DNA of 64,000 nt from Nesterenkonia populi (GTDB lineage Bacteria; Actinomycetota; Actinomycetes; Actinomycetales; Micrococcaceae). The stretch is from contig NZ_VOIL01000001.1 of the NCBI RefSeq assembly GCF_007994735.1, forward strand, positions 2,108,001-2,172,000, in the 5' to 3' direction. The position numbers were made by a program, and so were the translations under genes. The notes under the pieces are model-generated. The model was not told the origin of the DNA. It saw nothing but the letters and a program-made list of their open reading frames with translations, and ran no database searches. This document shows, in pieces, positions 13,548-22,602 of the stretch (position 1 is its first letter; the number at the start of each line of letters is the position of its first letter).

Positions 13548-14795
13548 CTACGACGTGGGCGGCGTCTGCTGAGCGGCCGGCTGCTTGCTGGCGAGAGTCT
13601 CAGGCGCAAGGGACCAGGCACCGGCGGCGAGCATGAGGATGAGGCCGCTGAGGCCGAACGCCCACGCATAGCCGAACTGGTCCACCAGCAGCCCGGCGAG
13701 CAGCGGGCCGATGATGGCGCCGAGGTCTTGGACCATCTGGAAGGTGGAGATGACGGTGCCCCCGTTGCGCCCCTCCCCCACGATGTCGCCGAGGGCTGCC
13801 TGCTGGGCGGGGACGATGAGCCCGGTGCCGGCTCCGGCGATGAGGCTGAGGGCGAGAAGCACCCAGGGCTCGGGCGCGAGGCCGAGAGTTCCGGTGGCCG
13901 CACCTGCAACCAGCAGCCCGACGATCATGGGCAGGCGGCGGCCCCACTCGTCCGAGCGCTTGGCCAAGGTGAGGACGATGGCGACGTTGCCGGCGGCGAA
14001 GCAGGCCAGGGCGACGCCGGCAAGCTGGGCAGAGTCGATGAACCACCCGGTTCCGACGAACGCGGAGGCGGCGAAGAGCGGGACCACGGAGTTCCGGAGC
14101 CCGAAGGTGGCCCACCCGTTGGCGAACCCGGAGGCCAGCGCCGCCCGGTAGCTGCCGTGCCGCCACGACTCCGCCACGGAGGCCCGCTCACGTTCGTCCT
14201 TGTTCTTGCGGTCTTCGAGCCGGGACTTCCGCAGCATGAAGAAGACGACGCCGGCGGCTGCGACGAGGGCGGCTCCGTAGACGAGGAAGGGCCCCCGCTG
14301 GCCGAAGACCAGCAGTGCGGAGCCGAGGAGAGGACCAGCGATGTTGCCGATGAGGAAGGCGGAGGCGTAGGCGCCCATGACCCGGCCGCGGATGTGCGGC
14401 GGGGACTTGCGGGCGAGGAAGGTCATCGCGGCCACGGTGAAGAAGGTGGAGCCGATGCCGCCGACGGCTCGGAAGGCCAGCAGCAGCTCGTAGGTGGGCG
14501 CATATGCGGTGGCGATCATGGAGACGGCGACGATCAGCAGCCCGATGACGTAGACGGGGGTCTCCCCGAGCGCGTGGGTGAGTTTGCCGGAAGCGGGGGC
14601 GAACAGCAGCCGGAAGAGGCCGAAGGCGGAGACCACCGCGGAGACGGCCATGGCGGAGACGCCGAAGTCGGAGGCGTACTGCGGCAGGATTGGTGAGACG
14701 ATGCCGAAGCCGATGGCGATGATGAACGCCGAGACGATCATCACCTTCAGCTCTGAGGGGATGGGCGTCCTGGCTTTCTGTTCACCGGCAGTCAC
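13548..14795 (-). CDS. MFS transporter (drug-efflux-like)
   Basis: 415 aa with 12 predicted membrane helices. The N-half contains PILPQYASDFG after helix 1 and the cytoplasmic-loop pattern RLLFAPASGKLTHALGE, close to motif A of the drug:H+ antiporter group. A basic charged middle loop (SRLEDRKNKDERERA) divides the two six-helix halves. Start is GTG 14795 without a strong ribosome-binding site. It lies between amt and smc and is probably a single transcription unit. The substrate cannot be read from the sequence. Confidence 0.85.
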   Translation of the reverse strand: MTAGEQKARTPIPSELKVMIVSAFIIAIGFGIVSPILPQYASDFGVSAMAVSAVVSAFGLFRLLFAPASGKLTHALGETPVYVIGLLIVAVSMIATAYAPTYELLLAFRAVGGIGSTFFTVAAMTFLARKSPPHIRGRVMGAYASAFLIGNIAGPLLGSALLVFGQRGPFLVYGAALVAAAGVVFFMLRKSRLEDRKNKDERERASVAESWRHGSYRAALASGFANGWATFGLRNSVVPLFAASAFVGTGWFIDSAQLAGVALACFAAGNVAIVLTLAKRSDEWGRRLPMIVGLLVAGAATGTLGLAPEPWVLLALSLIAGAGTGLIVPAQQAALGDIVGEGRNGGTVISTFQMVQDLGAIIGPLLAGLLVDQFGYAWAFGLSGLILMLAAGAWSLAPETLASKQPAAQQTPPTS

Positions 14796-14852
14796 AGAAC
14801 ATGTCCAACGCCCGGTGTCGGCGTCCTGTTCCCGGGCGAGGCGCGGCAGGGC

Positions 14853-17800
14853 TCAGCCGGGGGCCGGCTCGGCCTCGCGCAGTCGTTGGGAGATGACCCG
14901 GGTGGAGCCGTCCTGCCGCATGGAGACTCCGTAGAGGGCGTCGGCGATCTCCATGGTGCGTTTCTGGTGGGTGATGACGATCAGCTGGGCGGATTCGCGC
15001 AGCTCCTCGAAGATCACCAGCAGCCGGGACAGGTTGGTGTCGTCCAGGGCGGCTTCGACCTCGTCCATCACGTAGAAAGGGCTGGGTCGGGCTTTGAAGA
15101 TCGCGACGAGCAGCGCGACGGCGGTGAGGGACCGTTCGCCTCCGGAGAGCAGGGAGAGCCGCCGGATGCGTTTGCCGGGCGGACGGGCGTGGACTTCGAT
15201 CCCGGTGGTGAGCATGTCTTCCGGGTTGGTGAGCTCGATGCGCCCCTCGCCGCCGGGGAAGAGCCGGGCGAAGACACGCTCGAACTGCTCTTTGGTGTCG
15301 GCGAAGGCTTCGGCAAAGACCTTCTCCACGGTGGCGTCGACGTCGCGGATGATGCTGAGCAGGTCCTGCCGAGACTTCTTCAGGTCGGCGAGCTGGCCCT
15401 GGAGATAGGTATGGCGCTCTTCCAGCGCGGAGTGCTCCTCGAGAGCGAGCGGGTTGACCTTTCCCAGCGCTTTGAGATCCTTGCGGGCTTGGGTGAGCCG
15501 TGCCTCCTGCTCGGAACGCGCATAGGGGCGGCCTTCCGGCTCATCCTCCTCCTCGCCTGGCTCGGACTCCCAGTCAGGCACAGCCTGGTCGGGACCGTAG
15601 TGCTCGATGAGGTATTCGGCAGTGAGGCTGAGCTCTTCGTCCGCCCGGGCCTCTGCGGCCTCCAAGGCGAGGCGCAGCTCGGTCTGCCTGACCTCTGCGG
15701 CGTGCAGGCGCGCGGTGACCTCGTCCAGCTCCGCGGCCTGCTTGCCGCGCGCGGAGCGCCGCTGCTCGGCCTCGGCGGTGAGCCGCTGGTGGTGGTGCTG
15801 GGCGGACGTCATGGCGTCCTGGGCCTGTGCGAGCTGTCCGGTGAGCTGCTCGACGGCTCCCTCAGCCTCGGCCCGGACTTCCTCGGCTGCCTGGGATTTC
15901 CTCTCCCGAGCGGCGGCGGCCTGCTGGGCCTGTTCGCGCCGGTGCTCCTCCTGCTGGGCTTGGCGTCGGAGTGCGGCCGCCCGTTCGAGCAGCTGCTTGT
16001 GCTGCTCCTCGGCGGCGCGCAGCGCGAGCCGGGCGTCGACTTCTTCACGACGGCGTGCAGCTGCTTCGCCGCTGAGCCGGTCACGCTCCTCGGTGGATGG
16101 GTCTTCGATCACCTCGTCGGACTCGGCGGCCTGGAGGCGGGCGGCGAGCTCTTCCTTCTGGGCCTGCAGCTCAGTGATGGAGGCTTCGGCGTCGTCAATC
16201 TCTTTCTGGGAAGCTTCGATGCGTTCGCGGGCGCGCTCGACTTCGGCGGTGAGCCGCTGGAGCTGCTCTGAGGTGGAGGCGATGGCGGCCTCATTGGCCT
16301 GGTGCTCCTGCTGGGCATCAGAGGTGCGCTGCTCTGCCGCTTTGAGAGTTTCGGCGCTCTGCGCGGCGGCAGCTTGGGCGGCTTCGAGCTCGGCCTGGGT
16401 GTCTTCGATCTGCTCCTTGAGGCGTTCGATCTGTTCGGCGAGGGAGCCTTCGACGCTTTCGCCTGCGCTGCCTCGGATCCGTTCGCCGTCTTTGATGACG
16501 GCTTTGCCGAGGGTGAGGGCGGCGGCTGCGTCGCCCCGGGTGACAAGGTCCTCGCCGAAGCCGGCGTCCCCGACGAGCACAGTCTCGGCGAGCGCTTCTC
16601 GCAGCTGGGCCTCCCGGTCCGGGCTGGCTTGGATGATGTCGAGGCTGAAGGCGGCGCCGGGGTCTTCGAGGGTGACGGCTTGGTCGGCGGCGGCGAGCGC
16701 TGCTTCGAGTCCGGAGAGCCGGGCGCGGTGTTCGGAGACGGCGATTTCCAGCTGCCGGGCTGCGGCGAGCCTCTGCTCGTGGGTGTCCTTGTGCTTCTGC
16801 TGCTCGGCGCGGGCCGCTTGGTGTGCTTCGGCGAGCTCAGCTCCTCCGGCACCGGCGTCTTCGCTGCGCTGCCGGAGGTCTTGGAGGTCTGCGGCAGAGG
16901 ACTCGAGGGCGGTCTGGTCGGCTTGGCGCTGGGCTTGGGCCCGGTCGCGGCGCTGCTGGGCGGCTTCGATGCGTCCGTGGACGGTGTCGATGCGTCCGCG
17001 GAGGGTCGCGAGTCCTGCGCGTTTGTCGGCTGCGGCGCGCAGCTGCTCGGTGATGCGGCTCTCTTCGTCGGCAAGTGCCTTCTCCGCTGCGGCGCGGGTG
17101 GTGCCGAGCTGTTCGAGATGGGATGCGGCGTCGTCGACCTGTGCTTTCTGCTCGGCGGCTTCTGCGGTGACCTGTTCGGCTTGAGCGCGCATCTGCTGGG
17201 GGTCGCGCGAGCCGCTGTAGTCGACGACGGCGGAGGCGGCGAGGCTGGTGGCGCGCTCTGCGGCGAGGGATGCGACGGAGCGGAGGCGTTCTTGGACTTG
17301 GGCGAGCTGGTGGTGGCCGGCGGAGAGTCTCTCGGTGAGGGTGCGCGCGTCCTCAGCTTGGTCGGTGAGGGTGCGGATGGTGCGGTCTTGGGCTTCGAGC
17401 TCGGTGCGGAGCCTCTCGGCGGCGTCGATGTCTGACTGTTCGCCTTGGCTGGAGGCGGAGAGGGCGGTGGCGGCTTGGACGAGATCGTCGGCGATGAGGC
17501 GGGACAGAGCGTCGCGCAGGTCGTGCTGGATGCGTTGGGCGCGTCGAGCGACCTTGGCCTGGCGGCCCAGGGGTGCGAGCTGCCGGGAGGTTTCGGAGAT
17601 GAGGTCTTCGAGTCGGTCGAGGTTGCCCTGCATGTTGTCCAGTTTGCGGACGGACCGTTCGCGGCGGCGCCGGTGCTTGAGGACTCCGGCGGCTTCTTCG
17701 ATGAATCCGCGCCGCTGCTCGGGGGTGGCGTGGAGGATCTGGTCCAGCTGGCCCTGGCCGACGATGACGTGCATCTCGCGGCCGAGCCCGGAGTCGGAGA

Positions 17801-18182
17801 GGAGCTCCTGGATGTCGAGGAGGCGGGCGGAGGACCCGTTGATGGTGTATTCGGAGCCTCCGGTGCGGAACATGGTCCGGGAGATCGTGACTTCGGAGTA
17901 GTCGATGGGCAGGGCGCCGTCGGTGTTGTCGATGGTCAGGCTGACGGAGGCCCGGCCGAGGGGCTGGCGTTCTGCGGTGCCGGCGAAGATGACATCTTCC
18001 ATGGATCCGCCGCGGAGGGATTTGGCGCCCTGCTCCCCCATCACCCAGGAGAGCGCGTCCACTACGTTGGACTTGCCCGAACCGTTGGGGCCGACGACGG
18101 CGGTCACCCCGGGCTCGAACTCGAAGGTGGTGGCGGAGGCGAAGGACTTGAACCCGCGCACAGTCAGCGTCTTCAGATGCAC
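14853..18182 (-). CDS. smc: Chromosome segregation/condensation protein SMC, short hinge
   Basis: SMC ATPase that with ScpA/ScpB loads at parS and aligns chromosome arms. The N-terminal head has GPNGSGKS at 31-38. Two long coiled coils (about 170-480 and 580-900) flank a central hinge. The C-terminal head has the signature LLSGGERSL and Walker B YVMDEVEAALDD. The total of 1109 aa is shorter than the roughly 1180-1200 usual in actinobacteria, and the hinge is reduced to about 70-80 residues (region near LDIIQASPDREAQLREALAE). The usual GxxG-rich entry to the hinge is not evident. GTG start at 18182. Identity is certain; whether the short hinge is lineage-typical is unknown to me. Confidence 0.95.
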   Translation of the reverse strand: MHLKTLTVRGFKSFASATTFEFEPGVTAVVGPNGSGKSNVVDALSWVMGEQGAKSLRGGSMEDVIFAGTAERQPLGRASVSLTIDNTDGALPIDYSEVTISRTMFRTGGSEYTINGSSARLLDIQELLSDSGLGREMHVIVGQGQLDQILHATPEQRRGFIEEAAGVLKHRRRRERSVRKLDNMQGNLDRLEDLISETSRQLAPLGRQAKVARRAQRIQHDLRDALSRLIADDLVQAATALSASSQGEQSDIDAAERLRTELEAQDRTIRTLTDQAEDARTLTERLSAGHHQLAQVQERLRSVASLAAERATSLAASAVVDYSGSRDPQQMRAQAEQVTAEAAEQKAQVDDAASHLEQLGTTRAAAEKALADEESRITEQLRAAADKRAGLATLRGRIDTVHGRIEAAQQRRDRAQAQRQADQTALESSAADLQDLRQRSEDAGAGGAELAEAHQAARAEQQKHKDTHEQRLAAARQLEIAVSEHRARLSGLEAALAAADQAVTLEDPGAAFSLDIIQASPDREAQLREALAETVLVGDAGFGEDLVTRGDAAAALTLGKAVIKDGERIRGSAGESVEGSLAEQIERLKEQIEDTQAELEAAQAAAAQSAETLKAAEQRTSDAQQEHQANEAAIASTSEQLQRLTAEVERARERIEASQKEIDDAEASITELQAQKEELAARLQAAESDEVIEDPSTEERDRLSGEAAARRREEVDARLALRAAEEQHKQLLERAAALRRQAQQEEHRREQAQQAAAARERKSQAAEEVRAEAEGAVEQLTGQLAQAQDAMTSAQHHHQRLTAEAEQRRSARGKQAAELDEVTARLHAAEVRQTELRLALEAAEARADEELSLTAEYLIEHYGPDQAVPDWESEPGEEEDEPEGRPYARSEQEARLTQARKDLKALGKVNPLALEEHSALEERHTYLQGQLADLKKSRQDLLSIIRDVDATVEKVFAEAFADTKEQFERVFARLFPGGEGRIELTNPEDMLTTGIEVHARPPGKRIRRLSLLSGGERSLTAVALLVAIFKARPSPFYVMDEVEAALDDTNLSRLLVIFEELRESAQLIVITHQKRTMEIADALYGVSMRQDGSTRVISQRLREAEPAPG

Positions 18183-18296
18183 GGGCTCTAGTCTGCCCTA
18201 TGGTGTCCGGCTCAGAGTCTACTTCTATGTAGAATGTGTCGGCCTTCTCGGCCGCCCTGTTCGAACGGTTACCTCCCAGAGAGTCCTTCCTGCCCC

Positions 18297-20360
18297 ATGC
18301 CCTTGCGCGAGAAACAGTCGAAGCTGCTCAGCGGCCTGCCGGAACGCTCCTACCGCCCGGAGCTTCACGGCGTCCGGGGCCTGGCGATCCTGGGGGTGGT
18401 GCTCTTCCACCTGTTCGGCGACGGCCGGGTGTCGGGCGGCATCGACATCTTCTTGGCGATCACGGGCTTCCTCTTCACCGCGATGCTGCTGCGTGAGGCG
18501 GCGGAGAACGGCGGCATGATCCGTCTGGGCCGATACTTCGGGCGGCTGGCCCGTCGCATCATCCCGCCGGCGGCCCTGGTCGTCGTGGTCACGGCAGTGG
18601 TCGGCTACTTCGTCCTTCCCTCCACGCAGCACCATCAGCTTTTCCGCGAGGCTCGAGCCTCTCTGCTGTACTTCGAGAATTTTGAGCTGATCAGCTCGCA
18701 GCTGTCCTATGAGGCAGCAGGCCCTGATTCCAGCCCGTTCCAGCATTTTTGGTCACTGTCGGTGCAGGGGCAGTTCTATCTGATCTGGCCGATCGTCGCC
18801 GTTTTGGCGGTCCTGCTGGCAAGGGTGCTGCGGCGCTCTGCCGCCGGAGTGATGGCCGTCTTCGTGGGCCTGGTGTTCGCCGGCTCTTTCGTGTGGGCGA
18901 TCCACATGGGCGGGGTGCATCAGGAAGAGGCATACCTGATGACGAGCACCCGAATGTGGGAACTGGCCTTCGGGGGCCTGCTGGCTCTCCTGGGAGCGCG
19001 CCTCACCCTGCCGAGGCCGCTGCGGATGCCTGCGGGCTGGGCAGGGTTTGCTCTGATCGTGCTGTGCGGCTTCTTCCTGGACGGCGCCGAGCTCTTCCCG
19101 GGGCCGTGGGCGCTGTGGCCGCTGGCCGGGCTGGCGCTGGTGCTGGCAGCCACCCGTCCTGGTGAGACCAGTGAGCAGTCGCGATTCTCCGCGGCCCGCG
19201 TGCTGTCGACCCGTCCTTTCGGCTGGCTGGGCGGGATCGCCTACGGGCTGTACCTGTGGCATTGGCCTGTCCTGATCTTCTGGCTTCAGCTGCGCGACGC
19301 CGACCACGTCGGCCCCCGCAGCGGCACCATCGTGCTGACGATCTCCCTGGTGCTTGCCGGACTGACCCTGCGCTTTATGGAGAAGCCGCTGGCGCAGCCG
19401 AAGCGGCGCGGCAACAGGCTACCCCTGGCGCTAGCAGCCAGCGCCCTCGTGCTCGGCGGGGTTGGCTCAACGGCTCTGATCTCCCATACACACGTAGACG
19501 TTCCCGAGGGATATGCCATGTCTAGCGTGGATAGAGAAACATATCCTGGCGCGGCGGTAACACTGGAAGACGCTGGTGAGGCGCCGAGCGACGTGGACTT
19601 CTATCCTTCCCCAGAAGTTGTATCCGGCGATTTTCCGGAGTACCGCGACTGGGGCTGCAGCCAGGGGCGCGGCGACGAGTCACACATGGGAGAGGTCCTA
19701 GTATGTGAGGATCCGGATGAACCTGACGACCCTGCAGCAACTGTCATGCTGGCGGGAGGATCTCACGCTGGGCACTGGCACGCGGCCTTCTCAGTGCTCG
19801 CGGAACAGCACGACTGGGAGTTGCTGGTAGCCGACAAGAACGGTTGCAGGTTCGGGTCCGCCACTGACCCGGAGACTGACAAATGTCATGAATGGCAGCT
19901 CAACTTCATGGAGACCTTGGAGGAGCGGCAGCCAGACTTAGTAGTCACGCCCGGCACCGCCTCATTTGGTCCTGACCACCCCGAGCACATTGCGAAAGAC
20001 GCGCCGGACAGGTGGGAAGAAATTGTGAACTCTGACACAGAACTGTTGCTCCTCAGGGGAATTACCCGCCCCGCTTCGGACGTCCCGGACTGTCTGGCAT
20101 CCCGGAGCTCTCCTGAGGAATGCGGACCCAATTTCGGTGCTTATCAGGAAAACAACCCGTTGGACATGAAGGACATGCCAGAGGGCATCTATGTCGTCGA
20201 CATGATCCCTCACATTTGCCCGGATGGCGTTTGTTCTGCTGTCGTAGGCAACGTGGTCGTCTATCGAGACGCTAGCCATCTCTCAAATCAGTACGTCGAA
20301 ACGCTCGCCCCGATCCTCGACTCTTACCTCCGCGACGAAGCTCCTCACCTCTACAGGTAG
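18297..20360 (+). CDS. OafA-type O-acyltransferase with C-terminal SGNH domain
   Basis: Membrane acyltransferase (acyltransferase family 3) that would O-acylate a cell-surface glycan. About ten membrane helices (30-400) start with RPELHGVRGLAILGVVLFHL, carrying the family's His. The C-terminal half is an extracytoplasmic SGNH-like domain with GGSHAGHWH near 485 (a GDSH variant) and DASHLS near 657. ATG 18297 is chosen over an upstream in-frame ATG at 18234 because the latter adds a Cys/Pro-rich stretch unlike the family. A TAGAAT -10-like element lies at about 18223. Base composition falls visibly from about 19,450 onward, so the SGNH part looks recombined. It opens the surface-glycan cluster. 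Confidence 0.88.
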   Translation: MPLREKQSKLLSGLPERSYRPELHGVRGLAILGVVLFHLFGDGRVSGGIDIFLAITGFLFTAMLLREAAENGGMIRLGRYFGRLARRIIPPAALVVVVTAVVGYFVLPSTQHHQLFREARASLLYFENFELISSQLSYEAAGPDSSPFQHFWSLSVQGQFYLIWPIVAVLAVLLARVLRRSAAGVMAVFVGLVFAGSFVWAIHMGGVHQEEAYLMTSTRMWELAFGGLLALLGARLTLPRPLRMPAGWAGFALIVLCGFFLDGAELFPGPWALWPLAGLALVLAATRPGETSEQSRFSAARVLSTRPFGWLGGIAYGLYLWHWPVLIFWLQLRDADHVGPRSGTIVLTISLVLAGLTLRFMEKPLAQPKRRGNRLPLALAASALVLGGVGSTALISHTHVDVPEGYAMSSVDRETYPGAAVTLEDAGEAPSDVDFYPSPEVVSGDFPEYRDWGCSQGRGDESHMGEVLVCEDPDEPDDPAATVMLAGGSHAGHWHAAFSVLAEQHDWELLVADKNGCRFGSATDPETDKCHEWQLNFMETLEERQPDLVVTPGTASFGPDHPEHIAKDAPDRWEEIVNSDTELLLLRGITRPASDVPDCLASRSSPEECGPNFGAYQENNPLDMKDMPEGIYVVDMIPHICPDGVCSAVVGNVVVYRDASHLSNQYVETLAPILDSYLRDEAPHLYR

Positions 20361-20385
20361 AAGTACTGGTAGCGGCTCCGATTAC

Positions 20386-21105
20386 TCAGTTCTGCAACCT
20401 GAGATGGAGCAATCGCTCGCGCCGCCAATTTGCATCAACGACATCTAGCGGATGATCCTCCAACCACTCTCCGACAAGCTTTTTCATGTCAGGCGTGTGG
20501 ACATCGTCGATCAGGATGTCGCAGCCAGGCACCAATTTGGAGACCACCTGCTCAAACGTAGGCCGCCTCGCGGAACGGTCCGAAGGTCCATCAATGACGA
20601 GAAAGTCGACGTCAGCTATGTCTTCAAGTGTGGACGGGTCGTACCACAGCTCCCCGCTCTCCAGCGGCTTAAGCCCGGCCAGTCTGAGCTCCAGATGGCC
20701 AAAACCAGGAAGACTCTCCAGCTCCTTACCTATCGACTCGTAGTACTCCGGGTCATCCTCCAGCGAAACGAGACGCCCATAACCCACATCCGCCAGAAGC
20801 CTTGCCATCCACGCTGTGGACTGCCCCGTGCCGAACTCCAGAATATTCCGAGGGCGCCTTTCAACAACCGTACGGACCAATTTGAGGGCCGCGGACGAGG
20901 TGAGCGAATAACCGCCGAAGGACACAGGAGGCAGGAGCGCCGAGGACAGCTTACTGAGCTCAACGACGGGCTGCACCGCATCTGCCACTCGGTCCGGCAT
21001 CTTGATGTTCTGCCTCCTCAGCGTGGCAACCTCCTCACGCAAGGAAGCAATTTCTTCACGCAAACTGTCCACCTCAGAGCTAGAGACGCCACGTTTGAAG
21101 ATCAT
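20386..21105 (-). CDS. Class I SAM methyltransferase with coiled-coil N-terminus
   Basis: 239 aa. The first 35 residues form a heptad repeat (SLREEIASLREEVATLRR). The Rossmann fold follows: motif I ILEFGTGQST at 88-97, an acidic ribose-binding end LVSLEDDPEYYES, and LVIDGP and ILIDDVHTPD later in the sheet. The IDDVH pattern occurs in methyltransferases acting on saccharides or on small hydroxylated substrates. It is on the opposite strand within the glycan cluster and ends 26 nt from the acyltransferase stop, convergently. A role in methylating or capping the glycan is inferred from context. Confidence 0.75.
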   Translation of the reverse strand: MIFKRGVSSSEVDSLREEIASLREEVATLRRQNIKMPDRVADAVQPVVELSKLSSALLPPVSFGGYSLTSSAALKLVRTVVERRPRNILEFGTGQSTAWMARLLADVGYGRLVSLEDDPEYYESIGKELESLPGFGHLELRLAGLKPLESGELWYDPSTLEDIADVDFLVIDGPSDRSARRPTFEQVVSKLVPGCDILIDDVHTPDMKKLVGEWLEDHPLDVVDANWRRERLLHLRLQN

Positions 21106-21237
21106 CCTAGGGACTATACGGTCGAGTCCTGAATGGCAGGTATAAAGTTGCCCTCCCGCTATTGGCCCTGAGCGTCGCTAACGGACCCACCAATTGCATC
21201 CAGCTAGACTCTCACCGTCCCGCATGAAAGGAAGTCC

Positions 21238-22602
21238 ATGAGCTCTCTCAGCCCCCTCGGCCGCAACCTTCGCCGAGCAGCTCGCAAGCTTAAGAGAGGA
21301 CTCGCTAAACCTGGCGCTCCATCTGTCGGGCGAACAGAGAGTCAGGTGGCAGCCGCTGCTTCCCCACTTTTTGTGGGCCACACTCGCTTCAGCGTTCACC
21401 AGTTTGGATCACGCTACTTCAACGCCACCCGCGAGGGCGACACCGGCGCTCGTTTCAGCGAAGACGAGTACACCGCATGGCTCTACAGCGCAGAGCGACT
21501 GAACCCTCGGACCGAGATTTTTACTGAGTTGACGCTGCCGCAACTCGCCATCGCCGCGGAAGGCTTCAACGTAGTGCACTACGTGTCTTTCTCGCCATCA
21601 CTCCCAAGAGAACATCGTGAGGCGCTAGAGACAGCAGCAGCCAAGTACAGTTTTCTGGCGCTGAATGAAACGACAGAGGTTGTTTCCTCGACTCCCTCAA
21701 AGAAGCTCATTCGCGCTGCAGCACAAAAGCATGGACTCACAGACGGCCCAGTAGGCCTATACCGTCTGGACGATGACGATGTGCTTTCGACCAATTATTT
21801 TCACCGAATGGCGCCTTATGTCACGTCCAAGCACATTGGCTGGTGGGTCTCACAGGGCCTGGGCATGGCCTCAATCAGACTCGGTGACCGCTTCGTTTAC
21901 GCTCGTCAGTACTACTACCCTAAGAGCGCGTTTGGTCCTCTTTGCATCGCTGGTTACCAAGACGGGGAAGTCACGCATGCGCGGGCACCGAAGCACACCA
22001 TCATGGATCACACCAACCCGACAATCCTTGATTCGCGCGAACCCGCTTACTTCCATATTCGTCACAGGGGACAAGACAGCACCCTTGGCGGCAAGCCTGA
22101 ACCGTTTTACCCCGAAGCGATGCTGAGGATCCGAAGCCAAGGCCCCGCAGACCTCGACCAGGTTAGGACTCTCTTCCCTCTGCTCGCGGACAGGGTGACG
22201 ACCAGCCCCGGCATAGAAGGAGAAGCTGTCACTCTTGCAGAATCAACTACCCTGGGAATGGAAGAACTGAGCGCAACTTGGGGCCGCCCGGGAGCGATGG
22301 CCCTCCTCCTAGATTTCAAGGACAAAAGACAGATCAAACGTGACGAATTGAGCGTAAAATTCAATATTTCGAGTGAAGGTTCAGATATTTCTTGCGAGGA
22401 GATTAAAGAGTTCTTCGCCTCCGCCAAAGTATATCCTGAGGCCGACGGTACTTTTGTTGCCTATGTCCCCTTCCAGCGAACCGGCCTTGGCTATCTCCTT
22501 CCACTTGAACCCCCGAAAGGGGCCCAAATAGAGGCATTGAGCCTTCACACGCATGGTCAAGAACCGCTGTTCCTCCGCCGCCTGGTGGCGTTTCCCCTAT
22601 GA
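21238..22602 (+). CDS. Rhamnosyltransferase-like glycosyltransferase, copy 1
   Basis: Resembles the putative rhamnosyl transferase family (PF11316): SPLFVGHTRFSVHQFGSRYF near 42-61, a nucleotide-sugar region and the acidic RLDDDDVL at 176-183, probably the metal/nucleotide-diphosphate site. A distinctive tail (about 330-454) ends in LSLHTHGQEPLFLRR and is shared in outline with the second copy downstream. The first 40 residues are basic. It starts the overlapping operon of four genes (4-nt overlap with the next), in a visibly lower-G+C stretch. Sugar specificity is not readable. Confidence 0.7.
   Translation: MSSLSPLGRNLRRAARKLKRGLAKPGAPSVGRTESQVAAAASPLFVGHTRFSVHQFGSRYFNATREGDTGARFSEDEYTAWLYSAERLNPRTEIFTELTLPQLAIAAEGFNVVHYVSFSPSLPREHREALETAAAKYSFLALNETTEVVSSTPSKKLIRAAAQKHGLTDGPVGLYRLDDDDVLSTNYFHRMAPYVTSKHIGWWVSQGLGMASIRLGDRFVYARQYYYPKSAFGPLCIAGYQDGEVTHARAPKHTIMDHTNPTILDSREPAYFHIRHRGQDSTLGGKPEPFYPEAMLRIRSQGPADLDQVRTLFPLLADRVTTSPGIEGEAVTLAESTTLGMEELSATWGRPGAMALLLDFKDKRQIKRDELSVKFNISSEGSDISCEEIKEFFASAKVYPEADGTFVAYVPFQRTGLGYLLPLEPPKGAQIEALSLHTHGQEPLFLRRLVAFPL

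Noticed and set aside
14886..17435. Very long open frames antisense to smc
   Set aside because: High G+C leaves opposite frames open; they have low-complexity Gly/Leu/Ala/Ser composition and no ribosome-binding sites, while smc is certain.
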